A stretch of DNA of 64,000 nt from Brevundimonas sp. GTDB taxonomy: Bacteria; Pseudomonadota; Alphaproteobacteria; Caulobacterales; Caulobacteraceae. Each line of letters opens with the position of its first letter. Within the stretch, counting starts at the first letter, position 1. Of this stretch, positions 18,291-25,787 are shown piece by piece. A model generated the notes under the pieces. The model was not told where the DNA came from, made no database searches, and saw only the letters and a program-made list of their open reading frames with translations. A program made the translations under genes and the position numbers. The stretch spans positions 198,277 to 262,276 of the forward strand of contig NZ_JAIXTC010000018.1 in NCBI RefSeq assembly GCF_027484365.1, given 5' to 3'.

Positions 18291-19277
18291 GTGCCCATCG
18301 AGATCATCCGCGACTGGCGCGACCTGCCGGCCTCGCAGCGCGGCGCCGCCGCCGCCCTGGGAGCCTTCGACGGTGTCCACCGGGGGCATCAGGCGGTGAT
18401 CGCCTCGGCCCGGGAGGCCGCCGACCGCCTCAACGTCCCCCTCGCCGTCATCAGCTTCGACCCGCACCCGCGCCGCTGGTTCCAGCCCGACGCCGCCGCC
18501 TTCCGCCTGATGACGGCCGGCCAGATGGCCCGCGCGCTCGAGCCCCTGGGCGTCGACCGCCTCTACCTCCTGCCCTTCGATGCCGAGATGGCCGCCATGT
18601 CGGACGAGGCCTTCGCCGTCGATGTCCTGTCCGGCCGGCCTCAAGCAGCGCAAGGCGCGGCAGGCCACAAGGATGGCCTCGGGCTGGCCCATGCCTCGGT
18701 CGGTTTCGACTTCACCTACGGCAAGGGCCGCACCGGCTCGCCCGATGGGCTGGCCCGCATCGGTACCAGGCTGGGCTTCCCGGTCGCGGTCACAGAACGG
18801 GTCGACGACGCCGGCGGACTGAAACTGTCCTCCAGCGCCGTGCGCGAGGCCCTCAACGCCGGCGACATGACCCGAGCCGCCGCCATCCTCGGCCGCCCCT
18901 TCGCCATTGAGGGCGAGGTGGTCCACGGCGAAAAGCGCGGGCGCACCATCGGCGTCCCCACCGCCAACGTCCGCCTCGGCGACTACATGCGCCCCGCCTA
19001 CGGGGTCTATGCGACCCGGACCCGCCTGCCCGACGGGCGGGTCATCGACGGCGTCGCCAACCTCGGCGTCCGGCCGATGTTCGAGATCGCCGAACCCCTG
19101 CTCGAGGTCTGGCTGTTCGATTTCGCGGAGGAGCTCTACGGCCAGACCGTCGAGACCGAGCTGGTCGCCCTGCTGCGTGGCGAAATGAAATTCGATGGCC
19201 TCGACGCCCTCAAGACCCAGATCGACAGCGATGCAAGGATGGCTCAAATCGCCTTGAACGGAGGAGACCCAGCATGA
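18291..19277 (+). CDS. ribF: Bifunctional riboflavin kinase / FAD synthetase
   Basis: 328 aa from GTG 18291. N-terminal FAD synthetase: ALGAFDGVHRGHQAVI and SFDPHPRRWF (nucleotidyl-transfer motifs) and SVGFDFTYGKGRTG. C-terminal flavokinase: KRGRTIGVPTANVRL and GVYATRT, GVANLGVRP. Converts riboflavin to FMN and FAD. Unusual: about 13 extra residues (GRPQAAQGAAGHK, 18633-18671) where relatives run directly from strand to DGLGLAH. Its stop overlaps a small lipoprotein gene (ATGA). Confidence 0.95.
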   Translation: MPIEIIRDWRDLPASQRGAAAALGAFDGVHRGHQAVIASAREAADRLNVPLAVISFDPHPRRWFQPDAAAFRLMTAGQMARALEPLGVDRLYLLPFDAEMAAMSDEAFAVDVLSGRPQAAQGAAGHKDGLGLAHASVGFDFTYGKGRTGSPDGLARIGTRLGFPVAVTERVDDAGGLKLSSSAVREALNAGDMTRAAAILGRPFAIEGEVVHGEKRGRTIGVPTANVRLGDYMRPAYGVYATRTRLPDGRVIDGVANLGVRPMFEIAEPLLEVWLFDFAEELYGQTVETELVALLRGEMKFDGLDALKTQIDSDARMAQIALNGGDPA

Positions 19278-19447
19278 CGTTCAACCGGCCCACCCTGCCC
19301 GCGATTTCCACAATCATCCTGGCTGCCGTCCTCAGCGTCTCACTATCCGGCTGCGTGACCGGCCTCGTGATGGCCGCCGCCTCCCTTGACAGGGCCCAGC
19401 AAGAACGCGAGGCGCAAAGGCCCCGCCAGCCCGCCCCCGGCGAGTAA
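19274..19447 (+). CDS. Small lipoprotein coupled to ribF
   Basis: 57 aa, starting within the ribF stop (ATGA) behind a very strong GGAGGAGACC ribosome binding site. Sequence has a type II signal: hydrophobic SIIILAAVLS-like stretch and lipobox LSGC at about residue 28, followed by a charged Gln/Arg/Pro tail ending PAPGE. The short length and lipobox suggest a membrane-anchored lipoprotein; no family recognised. The following gap (19448-19614) holds no convincing gene. Confidence 0.65.
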   Translation: MTFNRPTLPAISTIILAAVLSVSLSGCVTGLVMAAASLDRAQQEREAQRPRQPAPGE

Positions 19448-19614
19448 GCCCCGGCGAGGGGCTGATCATGACCGAGATCCATCCGCCGTTCTGCGACGAC
19501 GGCGAGAGCGTCACAGATTCAGTGCTCAGGCCCGTAGCCGCCCCGTCCATATCGACATTCAGATCGGAGGCGGCGACGACGCCTGCGGCGTGATCCAACG
19601 CCACTGATCAGGCC

Positions 19615-20184
19615 TCACCCCGCCGCCTCGGCCACCGCCATCAGGGTGTCATGCAGCGAGTCCGTGCCGTCGATGATGTCGTCGACCTTCCAGTTCGGCC
19701 CCTCGCGCACCAGTTTGAGCTTCAGGTTTTTCGGTTCGCCCATATTGGTGAAGGCGACATTGGCCTCGGCGGTGTTCGGGTCCGACTGCGCTACCGCCAT
19801 CGCCGCGACGACGAACTCGCCCTGGTCCTGACAGGCGCAGAGGGGGTCGTAGTTCAGGGTCGGAACCTCCCCGTTTGCGGCCCGGAAATCGGCGCCGATC
19901 AGGGCGTTCATGGTGCGCGAGAACATCGGGTCCTGCCCCGGTGCCGGCTGTTCGCCCTGCGGTCCGCCGTTGACATACTGGGCATAGATCGTCCGCACGA
20001 AGGCCTCGGGCCCCTCGCCCGCCGCCGCATAGACCTGGTCGCGCGACACGGGCCCGGTCGGGGCGGCCGCGGAGCCCGCCGTGGCCGAGGCCGGGGCGCT
20101 CGCGGTCTTGCCGGCCTCCTCGCCTTGCGAACAGGCCGCCAGCGTCATCGCACCGATCGAAACAAGAATCAGGGTCCGGATCAT
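19615..20184 (-). CDS. DUF3828-like lipoprotein ([17 protein letters not shown])
   Basis: 189 aa with lipobox LAACSQ. The mature region resembles DUF3828 proteins: PEAFVRTIYAQYVNG, then DPLCACQDQGEF and a C-terminal VREGPNWKVDDIID. It shares this layout with the immediately upstream gene (PEAFVRSLYSA, DPICDCQDDG, NEGGAWKIDDIL), so the pair arose by tandem duplication. Start overlaps the upstream stop by 4 bp. Function unknown. Confidence 0.75.
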   Translation of the reverse strand: MIRTLILVSIGAMTLAACSQGEEAGKTASAPASATAGSAAAPTGPVSRDQVYAAAGEGPEAFVRTIYAQYVNGGPQGEQPAPGQDPMFSRTMNALIGADFRAANGEVPTLNYDPLCACQDQGEFVVAAMAVAQSDPNTAEANVAFTNMGEPKNLKLKLVREGPNWKVDDIIDGTDSLHDTLMAVAEAAG

Positions 20185-20744
20185 CCCTTCGCTCCTGCTG
20201 CGTTTTCGGCCTGCCGTTCGGCGATCCAGCGCGTCATGTCCTGAACCAGCGGGGGCTGCGGAAACGCCGTGGTCTGGTCGCGCAGGATGTCGTCGATCTT
20301 CCAGGCACCGCCCTCATTGACGAGCCTGTAGGTCTGGGTCCGTGTCTCGACCGGGTCGCCCATCGTCCAGGTCATGAGGACGGTGACGTCGGCGCGGTCG
20401 CCGCTCACGGTCCCGGGCGTGACGCTGGTCAGCACCATGCCGCCGTCGTCCTGGCAGTCGCAGATCGGGTCGGCTTCGAAATAGGCGTACTCGCCCGGAT
20501 TCCCCAGCGCCTCCGTCTCGGCGATCAGGGCCGCGGTCCGCGCGGACCAGATCTCCGGCGCCTCGGCCGCCGCCGCTGCGGTTCCGCCGGCCTCGGCGGA
20601 ATACAGAGACCTCACGAAGGCCTCCGGGGACAGGGCGGTTTGCGTCGCTGCGGCCGTCGTCGGTGCCGGCTCGACCTTGTCCGCGGGCGGGCTGCAGGCG
20701 GTCAGGGCCAGACCGGCGGCCGTCATCATAAGGATCGTGCGCAT
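20181..20744 (-). CDS. DUF3828-like lipoprotein (upstream paralog)
   Basis: 187 aa from ATG 20744 (MRTILMMTAAGLALTACSPP with a lipobox); the open frame extends upstream without a better start. Same domain plan as the [17 protein letters not shown], including the CxC-type motif ICDCQDD and the final WKIDDIL segment. The two genes form an operon. Located upstream of and divergent from the ileS leader region. Confidence 0.75.
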   Translation of the reverse strand: MRTILMMTAAGLALTACSPPADKVEPAPTTAAATQTALSPEAFVRSLYSAEAGGTAAAAAEAPEIWSARTAALIAETEALGNPGEYAYFEADPICDCQDDGGMVLTSVTPGTVSGDRADVTVLMTWTMGDPVETRTQTYRLVNEGGAWKIDDILRDQTTAFPQPPLVQDMTRWIAERQAENAAGAKG

Positions 20745-20844
20745 CGGATTTCGTCCCTGCCGGCGCGCGTGCGGCACCGTTCGAAAGCGACGTTACCGAA
20801 AGCCCACGCTTTTCCCAGCCCCCGCGCCCTGATAGGACCCTCCC

Positions 20845-20892
20845 ATGGACGCGCGCCGGATCATTCCGATCGAGATTAGCCGCCCGGCGTAG
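20845..20892 (+). CDS. Candidate ileS leader peptide, Ile-rich
   Basis: A 15-codon reading frame, MDARRIIPIEISRPA, ends 88 bp before the ileS start. Four of its codons are Ile (ATC, ATT, ATC, ATT at positions 6, 7, 9, 11), far above chance for a GC-rich genome, and AGGA lies 10 nt before its ATG. Its stop codon falls inside a set of mutually exclusive stems (20883-20927). The match between codon content and the downstream enzyme suggests ribosome-mediated attenuation by Ile-tRNA supply. This is inference from sequence only. Confidence 0.55.
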   Translation: MDARRIIPIEISRPA

Positions 20893-20927
20893 CGCCGACG
20901 GGGCCCTTCGCCCCCGCTTACGCCGGG
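20883..20927 (+). promoter_or_regulatory. Candidate attenuator stems before ileS
   Basis: Three stems can be drawn. Stem I: CGGCG (20885-20889) with CGCCG (20893-20897), loop TAG. Stem II: GGGGC (20900-20904) with GCCCC (20910-20914). Alternative stem III: CCCGGCGTA (20883-20891) with TACGCCGGG (20919-20927), extended by 2 bp across a one-base bulge, enclosing stem II and excluding stem I. Only three T follow (GATTTCC), so terminator strength is doubtful. Confidence 0.45.
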
Positions 20928-20980
20928 ATTTCCAGCCGACCTCACCCGACGCCCCGATACGATTATCCGAGACCGACCCC

Positions 20981-23911
20981 ATGGCCGACGACGCCCAGAC
21001 TCCCGATTCCCCCGACGCCCGCGACTATCGGGAGACCGTCTTCCTGCCGGAGACGCCCTTCCCCATGCGCGGCGGCCTTCCGCAGAAGGAGCCGCTGATC
21101 CTGGAACAGTGGGGCGACCTCTATTCGACCCTGCGCGCCGAGCGGCAAAAGCAGAACGCCCCGCTCTATGTCCTCCATGACGGCCCGCCCTATGCCAACG
21201 GCGACATCCACATCGGCCACGCCCTGAACAAGACGCTGAAGGACTTCGTGGTCCGCAGCCGGTTCCTGCTCGGCTACGACGTCGACTTCGTGCCCGGCTG
21301 GGACTGCCACGGCCTGCCCATCGAGTGGAAGATCGAGGAACAGTACCGCGCCAAGGGCCGTCGCAAGGACGAGGTCTCCAAGGCCGAGTTCCGCGCCGCC
21401 TGCCGCGAATACGCCGCCGGCTGGATCGAGGTGCAGAAGGCCCAGTTCCTGCGCCTCGGCATCACCGGCGACTTCGAGAACCGCTACGCCACGATGGACT
21501 ACGGCTCCGAGGCCGCCATCGTGAAGGAGTTCCACAAGTTCAAGAACTCCGGCCAGCTCTATCGCGGCTCCAAGCCCGTCATGTGGTCCCCGGTCGAGCG
21601 CACCGCCCTGGCCGACGCCGAGATCGAGTATCACGACCACGTCTCACCGACGATCTGGGTCAAGTTCCCGGTCATCGCCGCGACCGACGACCACCCCGAC
21701 GACCTGCTGGCCTTCCGCCATCAGACGCCGTCGATCGTCATCTGGACCACCACGCCCTGGACCATCCCGGCCAACCGCGCGATCAGCTACGGCCCCGAGA
21801 TCGCCTATGGCCTGTATGAGGTCCAGTCGATGGAGACGGGCCTGGAGTTCGCCCCCTGGGCCAAACCGGGTGACCGGCTGATCCTCGCCGACAAACTGGC
21901 CGAGGAGGTCTTCAAGGCCGCGAAGATCGCGACCTGGACCCGTCTGGACGACATCAACCCGTCGGGCCTCGTCTGCGCCCACCCCCTGGCCGAGCTGGAC
22001 GACGGCTACCGCTTCAATGTGCCCCTGCTCGACGGCGACCATGTCACCGACGACGCGGGTACGGGCTTCGTCCACACCGCGCCGGGCCACGGCGCCGACG
22101 ACTTCGAGGTCTGGAAGGCCCACGGTCATCACGAGGTGCCCGACACCGTCGATCCCGACGGCGCCTACTACCCCTCCGTTCCCCTGTTCGCGGGCCTCAA
22201 GGTGCTCGAGACCGAGGGCAAGAAGACCGGCAAGTTCGGCAGCGCCAACCCCGCCGTCATGGACAAGTTGATCGAGGCGGGCAACCTGCTGGCGCGCGGC
22301 CGGATGGAACATTCCTATCCGCACAGCTGGCGCTCCAAGGCCCCGGTGATCTTCCGCAACACGCCCCAGTGGTTCATCCGCATGGACAAGGCCCTGGACC
22401 ATGCCGACGGCGCCACCCTGCGCGAGACGGCCCTGACGGCCATCGACCAGACCGACTTCCACCCCGCCGCCGGCAAGAACCGCATCCGCTCGATGGTCGA
22501 GGGCCGCCCCGACTGGCTGATCAGCCGCCAGCGCGCCTGGGGCACGCCTCTGGCCATGTTCGTCGACAAGCACACCGGCCATCCCCTGCATGACCCCGAG
22601 GTCGACGCCCGCATCGTCGCCGCGATCGAGGAAGGCGGAGCCGACGCCTGGTACACCCGCCCGGACAGCGACTTCCTCGGCCTGCACGACCCGGCCAGCT
22701 ACGAGAAGATCGAGGACATCCTCGACGTCTGGTTCGATTCCGGCTGCACCCACGCCTTCACCCTGGAGACGCGCGACCCGGCCCACGGCTATGTCGGCGA
22801 CCGCCCGTCGCACTGGCCGGCCAACCTCTATCTCGAAGGCTCGGACCAGCATCGCGGCTGGTTCCAGTCCAACCTGCTCGAAGGCTCCGGCACCCGCGGC
22901 CGCGCCCCGTATGACGCCGTCCTGACCCATGGCTTCACCCAGGACGAGAACGGGGAGAAGATGTCCAAGTCGCGGGGCAACACAACCGACCCCGCCGTCG
23001 TCATCAAGGAATCGGGCGCCGACATCCTGCGCCTGTGGGTCGCCCTGGTGGACTATGCCGAGGACCAGAGGATCGGGAAGCAGATCCTCCAGACCACGGT
23101 CGACGCCTATCGCAAGCTCAGGAACACCGTCCGCTATCTGCTGGGCGCCCTGGCCGATTTCGACGAGGCCGAACGCGTCGACTATGCCGACATGCCGCCG
23201 CTGGAGCGGTTCATCCTGCACCGGCTGTGGGAGCTCGATCTGCAGGTGCGCGGTGCCTACGAGACCTACCGCTTCCAGGACGTCGTCCGCCCGGTGCTGG
23301 AGTTCTGCGCCGGCGACCTGTCCGCCCTCTATTTCGACATCCGCAAGGACAGCCTCTACTGCGACCGCCCCGACGCGATCCGCCGCCGCGCGGCGCGCAC
23401 GGTGATGCATGAGGTCTTCGTCCGCCTGACCGCCTGGCTCGCCCCCCTGACGCCCTTCACCATGGAGGAGGCCTGGACGACGCTTTATCCGGACGCGGGG
23501 ACGAACTGCGCCCGGGTGATCCCGGAGACGCCGGATGAGTGGCGCAACCCGGATGAGGCGGCGCGGTGGACCTCCGTCCAGTCGGTCCTGCAGGTCGTCA
23601 ACGACGCCCTCGAAGGCGCCCGTCGCGAGAAGACCATCGGCGGCGCGCTCGACGCCTGGCCGACCGTTACCGGCCCCGCCGGTGCCTTCGCGGCCTTCGC
23701 CGACCTCGACCCGGCCGAAGTCTTCCGCACCTCCGGCGCAGAACTGGTCGAAGGCGGCGACGCCATCACCGTCTCCATCGCACTGGCCGACCACCCCAAA
23801 TGCGCCCGCTCCTGGCGCCGCGTCCCCGATGTCGGCTCGGACGTGCAGTACCCCGACCTCTCCGCCCGCGACGCCGACGCCGTCCGGTGGTGGGACGCGA
23901 AGCACGCGTAA
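20981..23911 (+). CDS. ileS: Isoleucine--tRNA ligase
   Basis: 976 aa class I synthetase. HIGH-type motif DGPPYANGDIHIGHALNKTL near residue 68-88, CP1 editing domain with TTPWTIPANRAI, the KMSKS motif as EKMSKSRGN near residue 665, and a C-terminal anticodon-binding domain. The C-terminal zinc finger of some IleRS is not evident: no CxxC pairs near the end. Charges tRNA-Ile with editing of valine. Preceded by a candidate Ile leader peptide. Confidence 0.97.
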   Translation: MADDAQTPDSPDARDYRETVFLPETPFPMRGGLPQKEPLILEQWGDLYSTLRAERQKQNAPLYVLHDGPPYANGDIHIGHALNKTLKDFVVRSRFLLGYDVDFVPGWDCHGLPIEWKIEEQYRAKGRRKDEVSKAEFRAACREYAAGWIEVQKAQFLRLGITGDFENRYATMDYGSEAAIVKEFHKFKNSGQLYRGSKPVMWSPVERTALADAEIEYHDHVSPTIWVKFPVIAATDDHPDDLLAFRHQTPSIVIWTTTPWTIPANRAISYGPEIAYGLYEVQSMETGLEFAPWAKPGDRLILADKLAEEVFKAAKIATWTRLDDINPSGLVCAHPLAELDDGYRFNVPLLDGDHVTDDAGTGFVHTAPGHGADDFEVWKAHGHHEVPDTVDPDGAYYPSVPLFAGLKVLETEGKKTGKFGSANPAVMDKLIEAGNLLARGRMEHSYPHSWRSKAPVIFRNTPQWFIRMDKALDHADGATLRETALTAIDQTDFHPAAGKNRIRSMVEGRPDWLISRQRAWGTPLAMFVDKHTGHPLHDPEVDARIVAAIEEGGADAWYTRPDSDFLGLHDPASYEKIEDILDVWFDSGCTHAFTLETRDPAHGYVGDRPSHWPANLYLEGSDQHRGWFQSNLLEGSGTRGRAPYDAVLTHGFTQDENGEKMSKSRGNTTDPAVVIKESGADILRLWVALVDYAEDQRIGKQILQTTVDAYRKLRNTVRYLLGALADFDEAERVDYADMPPLERFILHRLWELDLQVRGAYETYRFQDVVRPVLEFCAGDLSALYFDIRKDSLYCDRPDAIRRRAARTVMHEVFVRLTAWLAPLTPFTMEEAWTTLYPDAGTNCARVIPETPDEWRNPDEAARWTSVQSVLQVVNDALEGARREKTIGGALDAWPTVTGPAGAFAAFADLDPAEVFRTSGAELVEGGDAITVSIALADHPKCARSWRRVPDVGSDVQYPDLSARDADAVRWWDAKHA

Positions 23912-23919
23912 GCCATCCC

Positions 23920-24093
23920 TCTCCCCTTGCGGGAGAGGGAGACCGCGCACGGCGGCGCAGCCGTCGTCCTTGCGCGGCCGGGTGAGGGGTCACACCGGCG
24001 TCGACAGCGAGTCCCCAGCGATCATCGGCGAGGTCAGCGTGACCCCTCATCCGACTTCGCTTCGCTCAGCCACCTTCTCCCGCAAGGGGAGAA
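23920..24093. repeat. Palindromic intergenic repeat downstream of ileS
   Basis: Outer arms TCTCCCCTTGCGGGAGA (23920-23936) and TCTCCCGCAAGGGGAGA (24077-24093) are exact complements of 17 bp. Inner arms around GAGGGGTCAC and GTGACCCCTC pair as well, making a long nested hairpin. This style of element is frequent between genes in Caulobacterales. Confidence 0.8.
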
Positions 24094-24168
24094 GGAAAGT
24101 GGACCATACCCATCATCACACGCCTGAATTCGCCGCACGAATTCAACGCCCGGCGCTGATGAGAGGCC
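24088..24168. repeat. Dispersed intergenic repeat, copy 1
   Basis: About 81 bp with a second copy at 63651-63731. Shared words in the same order are GGGAGAAGG, CCATACCCATCA, TTCAACGCCCGG and GAGAGGC/TAGAGGC, with a few substitutions between. Both copies follow a hairpin arm and lie immediately downstream of plus-strand genes. Confidence 0.65.
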
Positions 24169-24244
24169 GTTTACCCATCACGGTCTGAAACGGCCGTACA
24201 CTGTCGCGCCTCAGGGAAAAGGAGGCGCAGCAGATCATCCCGTC

Positions 24245-24277
24245 CGGACGCTTCGGACGCTTCGGACGCTTCGGACG
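24245..24277. repeat. Short tandem repeat, unit CGGACGCTT
   Basis: Three perfect copies of CGGACGCTT followed by a partial CGGACG. Lies just beyond the stop of the minus-strand 308-aa gene. Too short to be a CRISPR; copy number could vary between strains. Confidence 0.75.
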
Positions 24278-24302
24278 GTGTTCTGGAGTCCGGCTCGAAC
24301 CC

Positions 24303-25229
24303 TCAGGCCGCCTCGGCCATCGCCATCGCGGCCTTGCGCTGTTCCGCCCACGGAATCAGCGTCGATTTCGGCCAGGCCACCAGCCAGGAGCTCGGCGTGT
24401 ATTCGCCGCTCTCGATCATCGCCTTGCGCGTTGGCGAGGACGCGCTGGCCCGTTCCGAATGGATCGGCGCCGGCCCCTGATGGATGATGAAGGCCCCGCC
24501 CTTCAGCGGGTTCAGCCGAAGATAGGCCAGGCGCGGGCTGATGGTCTCCAGCGGCGGGTCGTAGAACCAGCTCGAACCGATCATTCCGGCAAGCTCGGGC
24601 CGTGTCTTGCAGATGGCCGCCGCCGTCGCCCAGGCGCGGTCCCAGCCGGCCTCGTTGAAATCGGCCAGCTGGCGGCTTTCGGTGTGGACCTCCAGCCAGG
24701 GCTTCTTCCAGCCCTGGGCCCGCACATAGGAGACCAGCTGCGACCAGCCATGGCCCTCGCGCCCGTTCCGCACCACCTGGCCGGGCCCCATGGGCGACGA
24801 CAGGTCGATGGTCTGGGTCAGGGCCCCCGGCACGCTGAGCACCAGGGCCATCCGCACGTCCTTGGCCCAGTGGTCCGGATCATAGGCGGCATCCGTTTCG
24901 GCGGCCCCCGTCAGGAACTCGGCCATCCTGTCCATCCAGTAGGGATAGAGCTCCATGACCTCGCCCGGCAGGGCCGCCTGTTTCGCCCGCCCCGGCAGCT
25001 CCAGCGCCCAGGTCGCGACCAGGGCGCGGCGCATGGCGTCGGTGGCGTCGTCTCCGAGGGCCTTGTCCGCCGCGTGGGCCGGCAGGTCGAAATTCCAGTG
25101 CGGGGCCGAGGCCACCGCCGGGTCCACGGCCTCGACCGAGGCGATATCGACCCGCGTCCGCTCTTCGGCGGTGAGGCGGGCCCGGACGGCCTTGAAGGCC
25201 TGGATCTGTGTCTTCGAGAGCGTTTCCAT
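24303..25229 (-). CDS. Hypothetical protein, 308 aa
   Basis: Start taken at ATG 25229 (METLSKTQIQAFKAVRA); the open frame continues upstream over the divergent ridA start and is not credible there. No signal peptide or membrane helix, so cytoplasmic. Conserved-looking blocks are PHWNFDLPAHAADKALG, LELPGRAKQAALPGEVMELY, MIGSSWFYDPPLETISPRL and IHQGPAPIHSERA. The composition is normal for the genome and the chain looks like a folded enzyme, but I do not recognise the family. Confidence 0.7.
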   Translation of the reverse strand: METLSKTQIQAFKAVRARLTAEERTRVDIASVEAVDPAVASAPHWNFDLPAHAADKALGDDATDAMRRALVATWALELPGRAKQAALPGEVMELYPYWMDRMAEFLTGAAETDAAYDPDHWAKDVRMALVLSVPGALTQTIDLSSPMGPGQVVRNGREGHGWSQLVSYVRAQGWKKPWLEVHTESRQLADFNEAGWDRAWATAAAICKTRPELAGMIGSSWFYDPPLETISPRLAYLRLNPLKGGAFIIHQGPAPIHSERASASSPTRKAMIESGEYTPSSWLVAWPKSTLIPWAEQRKAAMAMAEAA

Positions 25230-25328
25230 GCCGGGATCATGGCACACGCCGGTTGGCGAACCTTTAAGGGCTGGCGACCCGCCTCGCCCCCGCGCTAAAC
25301 CGCCCGCAACACCTCCATGGAGCCCCCG

Positions 25329-25787
25329 ATGAGCATCGCCGCCCGCCTGACCGAACTCGGCATCGACCTGCCCCAGCCCGCCGCGGCCGTGGCCAACTAC
25401 GTGCCCTTCGTGCGCACCGGAAACCTGGTCCACATCTCGGGCCAGCTGTCGAACGACGCCTCGGGCGGTCTCAAGGGCACGGTCGGCGAGGACGTCTCCC
25501 CCGAACAGGCCACCGCCGGCGCCCGCCTGTGCGGCATCAACCTGCTGGCCCAGTTGAACGCCGCCCTCGACGGCGACCTCGACCGCGTCGTCCGCATCGT
25601 CAAATTGGGCGGCTTCGTCCAGGCCGGCCCCGGCTTCACCGCCATTCCCGCCGTCATCAACGGCTGCTCGGACCTGATGGTCGAGGTCTTCGGCGACGCC
25701 GGCCGCCACGCCCGCTCGGCCGTCGGCGTCTACCAGCTGCCCCTCGGCTTCGCCGTCGAGGTGGACGCCATCGTCGAGGTGCGGTGA
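25329..25787 (+). CDS. RidA-family protein (YjgF/YER057c/UK114)
   Basis: 152 aa from ATG 25329 behind GGAGC. Typical blocks: YVPFVRTGNLVHISGQLS, NLLAQLNAALDGDLDRVVRIVKLGGFV and HARSAVGVYQLPLGFAVEVDAI shortened here to ARSAVGVYQLPLG; this is the longer RidA-like branch, with the usual catalytic Arg seat (HARSAVG). RidA proteins remove reactive enamine/imine intermediates. The stop overlaps the next gene by GTGA, so the two are coupled. Confidence 0.9.
   Translation: MSIAARLTELGIDLPQPAAAVANYVPFVRTGNLVHISGQLSNDASGGLKGTVGEDVSPEQATAGARLCGINLLAQLNAALDGDLDRVVRIVKLGGFVQAGPGFTAIPAVINGCSDLMVEVFGDAGRHARSAVGVYQLPLGFAVEVDAIVEVR

Larger units (their letters stand above)
23912..24302. other. Gene-free 391-bp region of repeats after ileS
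   Basis: No supported gene on either strand. From left to right it holds a palindromic repeat (23920-24093), a dispersed repeat copy (24088-24168), a short palindromic patch around GAATTC (24126-24143), and a 9-bp tandem repeat (24245-24277). The ileS and 308-aa protein genes converge here, so it acts as a shared 3' region. Confidence 0.7.

Noticed and set aside
19448..19614. Short open frames between the small lipoprotein and the DUF3828-like pair
   Set aside because: No ribosome binding site, no motif, and both strands give similar random-looking peptides.
21644..23950. 768-codon open frame on the minus strand
   Set aside because: Antisense shadow of ileS, which has full family motifs.
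24245..24277. 9-bp tandem repeat considered as a CRISPR seed
   Set aside because: Units are directly adjacent without spacers and too short.
25230..25709. Upstream extension of the 308-aa gene
   Set aside because: Would run over the divergent ridA gene and adds low-quality sequence; ATG 25229 starts the protein-like part.
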